DNA of 64,000 nt from the NCBI GenBank assembly GCA_000611775.1, contig KK106985.1, positions 1,474,291 to 1,538,290 on the forward strand, in the 5' to 3' direction. The DNA comes from Umbilicaria muhlenbergii (lineage: Eukaryota > Ascomycota > Lecanoromycetes > Umbilicariales > Umbilicariaceae). The notes below the pieces were generated by a model that did not search any database, was not told the DNA's origin, and saw only the letters and a program-made list of their open reading frames with translations. Made by a program: the position numbers and the translations under genes. This document shows, in pieces, positions 33,255 to 43,543 of this stretch. The number at the start of each line of letters is the position of its first letter. The first letter of the stretch is position 1.

Positions 33255-33613
33255 CTGAACCAGAGCTGTAGTCGGTAGTCGGACACTTACCTTCTGAGTG
33301 CTTGAGGCTGCGCTTGGCGGAGGCACACAGCATCGAATATTCAAGAGAAGAGGAGAGCGGGGTGCGTTCGGGACGCGTATCGCAACGCGGCGCAGCGTGC
33401 TTTCGCGATATCTGTACTTCAGCCTTGCGAACTATTCCGCAATCGCGCAGCGTTAATGTGAATGTCAACTCCTCCAATGTCTTTCAGGAGAAGGTCTCGA
33501 AGTGTTAAGTGGATTGGTTTTACATGAAATTACGGTGGAGCGACTCGAGTCTCAACTAATCAACCGCGAATCGTACAACGTCTCACAGTTATCATCGAGC
33601 GTTCCACACGATC
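33255..33613. promoter_or_regulatory. shared promoter between RAP1 and SWF1
   Basis: These 359 bases separate divergent start codons. A 36-base GTAAGT..TTCAG segment directly precedes the RAP1 ATG but is too short to be a convincing leader intron. No TATA box is evident. Confidence 0.45.
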
Positions 33614-34965
33614 ATGGGAGCCCTCAAGCAAATCGCCCTGGTTGTTCTGTTGATTTCTTTGGTCACATTTGTCGCCCTCTTCGGTCGTCTCCCGGCTTTT
33701 CGGTATGTGCTCAGGTAGTCTCACAGTGGGGAACCCCGGATGTTCTTGAGCGTTTTGTTGACAAGGTCCAAGGAAAACACCTATTGGCTTTCTACATCGT
33801 CTGGTCTTGCATCATCTCCCTGCACTCATACGCAGGACAGATGTTCGCCTCACCGGAGGTCGTTCGACCGCAACTGTTTCACGCCTGGGTCATTACTTGA
33901 TGAACGAGAATCACCCTGTTATACTGGTAAGCTATCCTACATCACCCATTGCCACGTATTACACTCACTTTTGGGATACAGATATTCTTCCTCATCGTCG
34001 TACTAGGCTCTGAGCTACTCTTCATACCCGCTGCTTGGTCACAACTAGGCTTCACGTATCGTGCCACAACCCTTATTCTCAGCTCCCTTCCCTATGTCTT
34101 TGTCTACAAGTCCGTCACCTCCATTTCGTCCGTGATCACCCCCCAAAACCATAGACAACAGATGGGCTACTATCCATATGATCATGTTCTCTTTCATCCA
34201 GGGCAAGTCTGCCGCACTTGCCGTTTCCTCAAACCCGCTAGAAGCAAACATTGCAGCGTCTGCAATGTATGCGTTGCGAAGCAGGACCACCATTGCGTGT
34301 GGGTCATGAACTGCCTGGGACGTGACAATTACGTATACTTTCTGGCCATGATTCTCAGTCTCACAGTCTTACTTTCTTACGGCGCCTACCTCTCCTACAT
34401 TCTCCTAGACAGAGTGCTGCAAGACTCTTTTCCGCGGCGGGCCAACGGGATGACTGGCAGGCATCATTGGAGTAAGGGTAAGAGCTGGAAGCAATGCATT
34501 CAGCTCTTGGGCTGGGCCTTCACTACCGACTTCCGGATTGGTGGCGTAGGGATGCTAGCTCTCTTGACCGCACCGTTGGCCGCAGGCCTTTTCTTATACC
34601 ATGTCTATCTCGTCTGGGCTGGCATGACGACGAACGAGAGCTTCAAATGGACCGAGTGGAAAGATGATATTGCAGATGGCCTTGGTTATGTCAGCGAAGG
34701 AGGTTCAGAGTACCTTGGAAAAGAGGAAAGAAATCCAGAAATTGAACCGAGGGTAGACTGGCCCAAAGCCTGCCACCAGAGGCTGGTAACTTCTACGTAT
34801 GGTCGACTCCCCGGGTTCGAGTCTGGTACTCAAAGTGACGGGAGAGGCTTCGAGACATCTAGAAGCGATACTCGCTTCAGGCGGGTCTCGAGTCTTCATG
34901 AGGTGGAGAACATATATGATTTGGGCTTTTGGAACAACCTTAAGGATGTCTTGCGGATGTCATAA
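33614..34965 (+). CDS. SWF1: DHHC palmitoyltransferase Swf1
   Basis: Protein S-acyltransferase of the Swf1 class, which palmitoylates SNAREs and other transmembrane proteins at the ER. Exons are 33614-33702, 33773-33926 and 33982-34965, giving 408 residues. Residues 1-22 are the first membrane segment (MGALKQIALVVLLISLVTFV), followed by KTPIGFLHR and LTGGRSTATVSRLGHYLMNE, both characteristic of Swf1. The DHHC cysteine-rich domain (about 158-194: CRTCRFLKPARSKHCSVC, then DHHCVWVMNCLGRDNY) has the catalytic Cys at 186. Two or three further membrane helices flank it, giving four in all. The second exon is in a different frame from the long open frame covering it, and the choice rests on the KTPIGFLHR and TGGR motifs. 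The cytosolic tail is unremarkable. Confidence 0.92.
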
Positions 34966-35305
34966 CAATGGAATTGCTCGCATCATCTACTGGGTAGGTT
35001 TTGGACCACCCACTTAGAAGTGTTAGTGGATCGAACTGTTGCCGTTTCGCAAATTCCTTACCCGAGGTTAATGTCCTTGATGTAGGGTCTCTGTACAAAC
35101 CTGGAACCGTCCGCACAGCATGTAACAAGCAGACACATGCTTTTTCAACTAAATGTGGTAGATGCCGACGTTGAGTTTCCGGCAGGACTTCATACCTCCG
35201 GATTGCTCGGCTCTTAACCATAATGCTAGCTTAAAATCAGATCGTGCAAGTAAGGTAGCTCTGCTTCATCACGACAACCCGTTGCTATTATACCACTATC
35301 TGTCG
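34966..35305. other. short intergenic region, no gene seen
   Basis: This 340-base gap lies between SWF1 and the transporter, which run in the same direction. It should contain the SWF1 terminator and the transporter promoter; I see no distinctive motif. Confidence 0.35.
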
Positions 35306-37123
35306 ATGGCACCAGGCAGGGAGAGCGAGCTTTCGCTAACGGACTTTGGTCCTTCAGATGCGTCGGGCCACCAAAGGAACGACGGTAGTCACCTAGAGCG
35401 TAGACGCTCACCAGCGGGAGAAAACAATCATGCTCAAGAGTTCTTCTTGCCCCGCGTCGATGGTGGGAAAGACGCCTGGTTGTTCCTAGCAGGATGTTTT
35501 TGCATCGAAGCACTTGTATGGGGTAGGTTATCGACTTTCACTTTTTCTACCACATCCCGCGAGCACCCACTTCAAACTCGTTTATTCGATCTGGCACCAC
35601 GTCAAGCATTGCACGCGATCCAGACGTGAGGGTTTCGGACCTTTGACCGTGCTCAGGAGTTGTCAGTCGCTCACTTTTAGAAGCTCACTCTTTTGACTGC
35701 TCCAAATTGCTCTCCTGTTCGTCGTTCACTTCCTTATTTCCACCAGGAGGACTTATCTAACATCAATCTATAATTGTTCAGGGTTTCCGTTCTCTTACGG
35801 TGTCTTTCAAGATTACTACAGTAACCACAAACCTTTCTCGGATAATCCATCCAGTATAGCAGTCATTGGCACGTCGGCTACAGTATGTACACCGTCTGTT
35901 AGTCTGAATTTAAGCTGTCCAAGATACTAAGGCTCCCCAGGGTATTATGTATCTCGGATCGCCCTTCACGTTTGCCGCCCTCCAGTGGTGGCCCAAATAT
36001 CGCCGTACCTTCGCGGCGCTTGGACTTGCTATTATTACGATTGCTTTGATTAGCTCTTCATTCTCCACAACAGTTGGGCATTTGATCCTAACCCAGGGTG
36101 TCCTCTATGCCATTGGGGGAGGCATGCTGTACTCACCAACAATCTTGTATCTTGACGAATGGTTCATCCGGAGGAAAGGCTTCGCGTTCGGAGTGATGTG
36201 GGTGGGTTAAGGCTGCCTGGATACTATATATGGCCCTTACCTGAATGCTGATACAATGACAGGCAGGTACTGGTACGAGCGGTGTCGTGGTACCGTTCGT
36301 CATGCAATGGGGTTTGGGGAAATACGGCTTCCGCACAATGCTCCGCACCTGGGCCGTTGTTGTTATCGTATTAACGGCACCCCTGCTCTACTACGTAAGA
36401 CCTCGTCTGCCAGTGTCAGCTAGAACTAGAGTCCGCCGCTTCGATTTTTCCTTCCTTCGCACCTCCAGCTTCTGGGCTTTACAGGCTGGTAACATCCTGG
36501 AGGGCCTCGGATATTTCATTCCCGGTATCTATCTACCTTCTTACGCTCGGACGCTAGGATTGTCCTCAATATCAGGGACAGTGACGGTCGCTCTATTAAA
36601 TACAGCATCTGTCTTTGGTGCGATCATCTTAGGCTCCTTGATCGACAAGTTTCATGTAACTACAGTCGTTCTGATCTCTACCCTTGGAGCGACACTGTCC
36701 GTGTTTCTGTTATGGGGCTTCGCTGCCAGCTTGCCTCTGTTGTGCATCTTCAGCCTCATCTATGGCCTCTTTGCAGGAGGCTTCTCAACTACGGTGAGCA
36801 ACACGACCCATTCATGATCTTGAACTGCTTGGAACTTCACAATACTGATCACCATCTTGTAGTGGTCGGGAATCATACGAGAGATCAGAGAGCGTGAGCC
36901 TGGCGCGGAAGCCGGCATGGTCTTCGGACTTCTAGCTGCTGGAAGGGGTATCGGTAGTGTTCTGTCCGGGCCATTGAGCGAAGCATTGCTACAAGGGAAG
37001 CCTTGGGCAGGTGGCGCAAGCTTGGGTTATGGCACAGGATATGGAGGACTTATCGTATTTACTGGTTTCAGTGCTGCACTAGGAAGCGTGAGCTGGATTG
37101 GAAGGAGACTCGGATGGGTGTGA
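35306..37123 (+). CDS. major facilitator, monocarboxylate-transporter-like
   Basis: Plasma-membrane or organellar carrier of the MFS, closest in pattern to the MCT (SLC16) group. Exons are 35306-35522, 35782-35882, 35941-36201, 36263-36793 and 36863-37123, giving 456 residues. After a ~55-residue cytosolic N-terminus (DGGKDAWLFLAGCFCIEALVWG|FPFSYGVFQDYY), the protein has about 12 hydrophobic segments. MCT-like features are the WGFPFSYGVFQ start of helix 1, YLDEWFIRRKGFAFGVMWAG between helices 4 and 5, and GTSGVVVPFVMQWGL. The second half contains GSLIDKFHVT and ends LGWV. The substrate cannot be told from the sequence; a carboxylate-proton symporter is inferred from family. The first intron (259 bases) is unusually long for this window, but both borders are fixed by the conserved helix-1 sequence. 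Confidence 0.88.
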
Positions 37124-37140
37124 TGCAATGCATATAAGAG

Positions 37141-37355
37141 GATCGGACATAAGTCATGAGTAGAGGAGGACAGCCAACAGACATATGAGATAAAAAGCAG
37201 CCTCCAGCTGGGCGCTCTCTCAGTATCACAATAACGAAAGCCGTATATCTATAGTTCTGATATGAAGGCCATAGGGATTCATGCTTCTAAGAGTATCGGA
37301 CATAAGTCATGAATACAGTGAAAAAGCCCAGCAGGCATATGAACAAAATAAGTGA
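37141..37355. repeat. diverged direct repeat pair, about 60 bp
   Basis: ATCGGACATAAGTCATGA occurs at 37142 and 37295. Downstream similarity continues through the (C/G)AGCA... and (A/G)ACATATGA words in both copies. The copies are 153 bases apart. Confidence 0.75.
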
Positions 37356-37744
37356 CTTGAAGAAGTGTTGTGAGTAATGTTAAATCTTTCAATCACAACA
37401 TCACAGACCACTAGCGCCAATATTCATCAACTCTAGGATTATCACAACAACACGTGTCCACGATGACATCAGCACGCTATAAAGCAGCACTTCAACAAAC
37501 ACACTGTCACACTACAAATGAGATTTTAATGGCCTCTACAGCAGCGCTGAAGGGCCAGCGCATAAAGGGGGAGGCAATTGTCATGATACAGTAGCACATC
37601 TGGCCTAGCGCCTCATAAGTGACTTGACAGCACACAGTAAAACTCTGCGCCCCCTTCTTCCTTTCTTTCCTTAATTATCAGTTCTAGCAATATAGGACTA
37701 TATACCGCTCCTATCATAATATCTCACGTTACCACGAACCTAGT

Positions 37745-37774
37745 TATACGCTCCTTATTATAAGGAGCGCTATA
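37745..37774. repeat. near-perfect palindrome
   Basis: TATACGCTCCTTAT is followed directly by ATAAGGAGCGCTATA-like sequence; the arms match except for one inserted base. It could form a short cruciform or hairpin. Confidence 0.75.
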
Positions 37775-38201
37775 GCCTCACAAAGAGCTTTTAGGAGGAG
37801 GAGCAAGTTGAGACATCATTGAGCACTTTTATAATAAATCATTTTCGCTTCAAATGAGCCGTCACAGCAGGAGGAAGGTTTTCAGAGACTCCATGAACTT
37901 CTTCTTCATTGACATGCATTGTATTGATGATATGTACATTCAGAAGCACTAAAAAAGCAGTGGAAAGCATTGTATCAAGCACCAATTCCATTGAAAAACA
38001 AAAATAAACAAACAGGAAACTTGATGTTCCTGCCCCACCATAACCCTTGTCTAGTCTCAGGGCACGGGCCATCTAATGAAATGATTGCTCGCTCACAATT
38101 CCACCGAACACCGAACACCGAAGCACCGACCCTCCGACCTGCGGAAACATCCGACAGCCGGCTACTCCGGAGTAAGCACCAAGGTATCGAATGCAGCAAG
38201 T

Positions 38202-41200
38202 ATGCCGAATCTCATGGAAGATCTTCGCGGGCTGCATCTTGGAGCTGCATGCGCACGCTTGTTGCACCAAATCGAAGCAAGTCGCGACAAGCTTCGGTCA
38301 AACCCAATCTCAGATCCAGTCGCGCTCCAAGTCCACGGGGCTGTTCGTGTAAGAACGGAACATCGCAGCAGAAGGTTGGGTGTACTACTTTACACTACCT
38401 CCGAGGATAACGCACTTCTGCGGGATTGCGACGCCACGAAAGAATTGCCGTCACCTCACCGGCCTGTACTCCTAGTACTACCGCCCCAAACTATCTACAC
38501 CAGGCTTGCATGTTTTCTGATAGCTGCGGGCATTTACAATTGCCGTATTGACGAACTTATGGCGGCCTACAACGATGCCATGGCTAGCGGGGGTTCGAGG
38601 CCGCCAAAGCAGCCCGAAGAGGTGATGATGAAAATCCTCTTGGTCGCCACCCAAGCCTTCTTCAAGTCTCCTGATATCCTCCCTGAGAGGACTATGGGCG
38701 TTGTGCTCAATGCAGGGAAAAGGATGCTGGAGAGGAGTCAGGGCAACGCAGAGGTCAGGTATGAGATGTCCACTTCACTTGAGCTTTTGTGACCGCGTGC
38801 GAGTGTAGGCATACTTGTGTTCTGACAGAGTGTAGGCAGACTCTTGGTCATGCTTCAGAAGTCTGGGCCGAACTTACTGCCCTCCTCGCCATCGCGATTC
38901 CAGCTCTTGAGGTACAATCTTTTGCGTCCCACGACCCCATCAGCCCAACTCACAACGGCTCTTCTTCCACCCTCATGGCAATGAATCATGCCACTCTAAT
39001 GCAAGATCTTGAGCGTTTAAACGACCACGTAACCATCGCAAGGAACATGCTCGCGACCACAAAGAGGGCTCAAAACCTTGCTGCAGAGTCAGGGCTTGAC
39101 CAGCAGATACTTAAGCTTATCGACGTTTGCGTGCGGGTTACAGCTCGTGGTTATGATGGAGACGCTGGTACCAGGAGTGAGACGCAGTGGGCCAGTGTGG
39201 TCGGATCGTGTATGTTCTACCCATTATACACTCCGTTTCGGAATCATTGCCTTTACCTACCAAGCCTCTGAAGCACATTTCTTACTCAACGAGACTTAGC
39301 TGACTGGTTATACACACAGACAAAAAGCTTCTAACTACATGCCTTCAATTCTTACACAATCTCGCAATGCATAACGAATCTCGCAAGCTTCTACTCTGGT
39401 TGGATCTCTTCGGCAATTCTCGATCTGCAGACGCATACTTCACAGGAAACATAGATCCTAGAAAAGACAAGGAGGCCAAGTCACTCGATTTTAAGAAACT
39501 GTGCATGCCCAAGAGATATTCTGGTTGGAACCCTGATTGCCCGATTACAAATGGAGCCACCATTGATCAGGAAGCCGGGTATTCTAACCATGACGGAAAT
39601 GCCGCACTGCCTGTGAATGAAGTAACTGGAGTTGCTTCTAGACTTATGGAAATGGTCGACGGCATGGTCGGTATGACCTTGGATCAAGGCCGGGCTTCCA
39701 CAGCACCAAACATTCTTGCCGAAGCTCATCTGGATACACCTCCGCAGGATAGGGCATCCGTAAAGCCGTCAAGTGATCCTCCTGTGCAAACCAGCAAGCA
39801 GTGGGATTGGACGAACCTCCCGGACTCGATCCTATATTCAGATCCCCGAGGCAAAGAGATCCAAGCAGATGACACGAGGATTGGACGGACACCAGAATCG
39901 GCTGCGAAGACTCTTCAAGCAGCCAAAGATCAGCTGATGGCGCGTCTCCAAGAACCGTCGCCGATACCTGACAACGGCGATCAGCAAGCTCGCTATGGCG
40001 ATTCCGAAAATGGCGATGATCAACAAAACGGCGAAGAAGGGGATAACCGAGGATCTGATTTAGCCGCCGATGGTAGTGTGGAAGACGACGAAGGAGACGA
40101 CGATGAGTACCACGGACCGGGTGACCAAGAACGTGGGCTTCTCACGGATATTCCTCTTGTACTCGGGCCTCAAGAAATCGAAGCATTGCCGATGATCATC
40201 CAATCTGGCATAAGCAATGAACTAAATGAAAATCCTACGGAAGCCGAAGGAGGGCACAATATGCAAGCTGTGAGATGCAACATCCTCCTTGCTCAGGAAG
40301 CTGGACGGAATCTCTTGAGAGAGTTGCTTATTTTCATTGCGGCTTGGGACCTTCAGGATGACGAGTTTTACTTCACGATGATGATGAAAATTATGCAGGC
40401 GATCTTGCAGAATGGCCTGATGCCTTTTGCATACCAGACCTTCGGCGAAGTGAAAGACATTGTGTCTCCCGCTCAATCGATCGTCATCAAGATTCTAACG
40501 CAGATCTTTCGCGGCAAGCAAGCCCTTCCTCCTGCACCTGAAGCTGCTGCTCAAGGCAATTCAAGCGCACGACGAGCGGCCGTTCCTACTCGTGTCGACC
40601 TCCTTATTGTTCGATACATCTTCACCGTCTTCCGCCAGTCCATCATTCCGGAGACATGTGCACTCATCTATCTTCAGGGTCAGATCCGCGCCGGTGCCGC
40701 CTTGCCGGAAGATTTCCCTCTCAATCTTTGGGACATGGAGCGTGTGTACGAGGGTGTCTATCAATTCCTCGAATTCTTCGCCGTCTTGACCGAGAGCGAG
40801 GATTGGAAGGGTCTACTGGTCGGATGGGAAATCGTCAGCGAGCTGGTCACCCTGCTTCGTGAACTCGACGCCAGTATTCCCAAAGCGCCGCTCGGGGCTA
40901 TGCCACAGACTGCTGCCAACGCGGCAGTTGCAGCGGAGGATGCACAGACCAGCCAGCCTACCACACCTGCACCGGTCGCCGTTGAGCGTCCGTACGAGCC
41001 CGTCCCTGTGGACTCCTCTTTCCAAACCAGTGAATACGCCGACAATTCCGCCCCCGAGTCCCCCGACGCGCCGCTCGACAACCAAGATCCGTCCGACTTC
41101 GAATGGCGCAACCTCAAGAAGCTCGTCGTCCTTGTGCTCTCCTCGCTCGTCTGGAAATCCCCGGTCGTGCAAGAACAGATCCGCAAATACGGCGGCGTGG

Positions 41201-41448
41201 AAATGGTCCTGAGCTGTTGCAACTTCGACGCCAACAACCCGTACATCCGCGAGCACGCCATCATGTGTTTGCGCTTCCTGCTCGAGGGCAACCGGGAGAA
41301 TCAGGCTATCGTCGAGGAGTTGGAGGCGAGGAGGGTCGTGCCGGATGAGGTGTTGGATAAGCGTGGGTATGAGACTTTTATCGATGAGGGGGGGAAGGTG
41401 GGGTTGAGGAGGAAGGAGGGGGCGGTGGCGGTTGCGCAGACACAGTAG
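38202..41448 (+). CDS. CTR86: Ctr86 / ataxin-10 family protein
   Basis: Homologue of yeast Ctr86 (copper transport protein 86) and metazoan ataxin-10. Exons are 38202-38758, 38836-39209 and 39320-41448, giving 1019 residues. The N-terminal half is helical repeat-like (KLIDVCVRVTARGYDGDAGT, then SYKKLLTTCLQFLHNLAMHN joined across intron 2, and ESRKLLLWLDLFGNS). An acidic, disordered insert lies at about residues 480-550. The C-terminal ataxin-10 domain is diagnostic (LKKLVVLVLSSLVWKSPVVQ, VEMVLSCCNFDANNPYIRE, AIMCLRFLLEGNRENQ, RRVVPDEVLDKRGYE). Molecular function is not settled for this family. Start: the first in-frame ATG is 38202; the frame is open upstream only from a TTG. Splice sites were chosen so the known motifs continue, and the whole sum is in frame. 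Confidence 0.88.
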
Positions 41449-42062
41449 TCGGTGGTCGGTTGTCGAGTCGTCTCCGCTTTGGCTTTCGGGCGCGGATTCA
41501 TTGTCCTTCCCGTATCGAGTCACCGTCTCGTTTCGACTTCGATCTCGACCTCGGGGCTTGACCTCGCGACTTTTGCGTTCTTCTTCGATCTTTGTCTCCA
41601 CTTGCCGGCGGCACAGATTCATCTTAGGGTCAGGGATGTTGTTGTTCTGTTCTTCCGGCGAAACGTGCGAAAAGTGCAGCGATATACCCCTTGCATAGCG
41701 ACAGGCGGCTTCTTCTGAGGGCGTTGGGTATGACCGTCATGTTCGATAGCACACACTGATTGTCACATTGATCACAATCATAGTGTGGTGGTACCTTAGA
41801 TACGAATCAAAAGCATCTCCTCTTTGAAGGCTCATGATGGAGTCCCCTAATCTGGTGGTATCGTGGCAAGAGACTTGTGAGATAACATATACATACAGGT
41901 CAGTTATTATCACGACAAGCGTTGATACATAACGAAAGAGCGCTCAAACTAGCCAATGCGAGCTACAGATGCATCTTTTTCTCCAGCCCATAGAATCTCC
42001 AGCCCCAAACTCCCCCCCTTAGCACCCTACTCTACCCCTTCAAACCCCCACAGATCTCTCAA
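41449..42062. other. intergenic between convergent genes
   Basis: This holds the 3' flanks of CTR86 and the MARVEL gene. The forward frame from 41432 onward lies mostly in the CTR86 3' region and shows no domain. I see nothing else. Confidence 0.35.
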
Positions 42063-42967
42063 TCAATACCCATTCCCATTCCCCCACCTCTCCGGCAAAT
42101 GCCCGCCCCCACCCCCATACGTCGTCTGCTCCGTCGGCGCGCTATACCCGAATTGCTCGGCCGCAATCGTATGCCGCACCTTGTACGGCGTCGCGATGTC
42201 GTGCTCGTGGTCTTCGTGCGAGAAGGGATCGTCGGAGGTGGAGGAGGCAGCGGCGGCGGAGGGGTAGTCGGAGACTTTGATGTCGGGGTCGCGCATCGGG
42301 TTGTAGGTGCCGGAGTGGGTGAGTTTGCGGTGGGTGTGGATGTCGAGGAGGAGGAGGGAGAGGGTGGAGAGCCTGCGGAGGGTGGGGGTTGAGTTATAGG
42401 CATTTTTGGGGGGGGCGGGCGCAAGAGGGTGGGGCTTGGGAGAGGGGTTGGGGGGACTTACATTCCGGTGAAGGCGAAGGCTGTTAGGGCTTTGTAGATG
42501 CGGCAGACCATGACGCCCGCTTCGTTGGACCAGTTCGCGATGTTGCAACGGTGCGAGAGGGTGCCGCTAAGGTTCCAGAGTAGAAGGGCTAGACCGAGCA
42601 TCCAGAGGACGTTGAGGAATAGGTTGGCGAAGCCGTTGAGTTTTGGGTTCAGGGTTAGGATGTGGTGGAAGAAGCTGGAGATTAGGAGGGCGAGGATCGT
42701 GAATGTGGAGACAGCGGCGAGCTGGAAGGGGGAGGGCGGTTAGTTGGGCTCGTGTGACGAGCGCAATGGCTGTGGGAAATGGGATGGGGTGGTTACCAAT
42801 ATGAACGTCCATGGTATCTTGTAATGCTCGACTGTGAGGTGGTGTATGAAAAAGTAAAGGATGCTGGCGACAATGATCGAAGATAGCAATTGCGCGAGTC
42901 TCAGAAGGTGGAAGGGGAGGGGAGGGTAATGAGAAGGCTGCCGGGATATCTTGCCATTGTTGGCCAT
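42063..42967 (-). CDS. MARVEL-domain four-helix membrane protein
   Basis: Exons in transcript order are 42967-42797, 42721-42462 and 42372-42063, giving 246 residues. Four hydrophobic segments occur in the MARVEL arrangement: LAQLLSSIIVASILYFFIHH, PWTFILLAAVSTFTILALLI (joined across intron 1), FLNVLWMLGLALLLWNL and CRIYKALTAFAFTGMLSTLS (joined across intron 2). Short N- and C-terminal tails face the cytosol by family expectation. The C-terminal tail is hydrophilic, rich in Ser, Asp and Gly (THSGTYNPMRDPDIKVSDYP). Fungal MARVEL proteins of the Nce102 type act at eisosomes and plasma-membrane microdomains; this one has no identified partner. The gene is divergent from the reductase gene at 43544. 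Confidence 0.82.
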
Positions 42968-42992
42968 GACGTCTCTTCTACTATCAATGTGT

Positions 42993-43406
42993 TTAAACGA
43001 ATGTGTGACCGAGAGACGACGATGTAGAACAATGATGCAGACGGAAGATGAGAACGGAGAGAAGTGGTCGTACTCGTACCGCTTCGAAGATGTACGAGCA
43101 GTGCGGCACAGGCTGGCAGAGAGGGTTTGGGGGGTGTATCAGATTCAACAAGCGGGCCACTACCTGCGCCTCCACATCTAGCCTCTGTGCCTCTTCAACC
43201 CCTGCCTGCATCATCCCCCCTCTGCAGATATCGCCATCACCAATAATAGATTGATAGCCTCGTGAATCTGCAGATGTAGCAACCAAAGCAGAAATCCCAG
43301 TCCTGAATGTAAAGGAGCATTCAGGGCAATACTCCTTCGCGGCCCGAATGTGGTCATGATGCGTCTTAACATAGAGAAGAACTCGCTGACAAAACTTGCT
43401 TCCCAT
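42993..43406 (-). CDS. hypothetical 137-aa protein
   Basis: Uninterrupted reverse frame from an ATG at 43406 to 42993. Residues 1-70 look structured, with a CxxC pair (YCPECSFTF) and a helical start (CQRVLLYVKTHHDHIRAAKE). The middle is mixed and the C-terminus is Arg/Leu-rich. It sits between the MARVEL gene and the reductase, on the MARVEL strand and upstream of it, and would overlap the reductase promoter. No family recognised. It may be a small lineage-specific gene or a chance frame in the MARVEL leader; the codon mix gives mild support for coding. Confidence 0.35.
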   Translation of the reverse strand: MGSKFCQRVLLYVKTHHDHIRAAKEYCPECSFTFRTGISALVATSADSRGYQSIIGDGDICRGGMMQAGVEEAQRLDVEAQVVARLLNLIHPPNPLCQPVPHCSYIFEAVRVRPLLSVLIFRLHHCSTSSSLGHTFV

Positions 43407-43543
43407 GACTAATGCGATCGTTTTCAGGCTAATGAGAACAACTGCATATAATAGCTATCGATAGAACGGGCATCAGCAGAGATGCGAAGCTTGAAAAGTG
43501 AGGCCAATTGATATTTCAGACAAGAATATCACCGTGGACAAAC

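Larger units (their letters stand above)
37124..38201. other. AT-rich intergenic region with repeats
   Basis: No gene is supported. It contains a diverged direct repeat around ATCGGACATAAGTCATGA (first copy from 37141, second from 37294, similarity extending some 60 bases) and a near-perfect 30-base palindrome (37745-37774). Composition is clearly more AT-rich than the flanks between 37640 and 37860. This may be a decayed mobile element. Confidence 0.45.

Noticed and set aside
33255-33290. GTAAGT..TTCAG segment directly before the RAP1 ATG
   Set aside because: Only 36 bases, below the usual minimum for a fungal intron; joining it would also shift the upstream frame.
33502-33900. 132-codon frame running through the SWF1 first intron
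   Set aside because: The true second exon is in another frame (KTPIGFLHR and TGGR motifs); this frame includes intron sequence.
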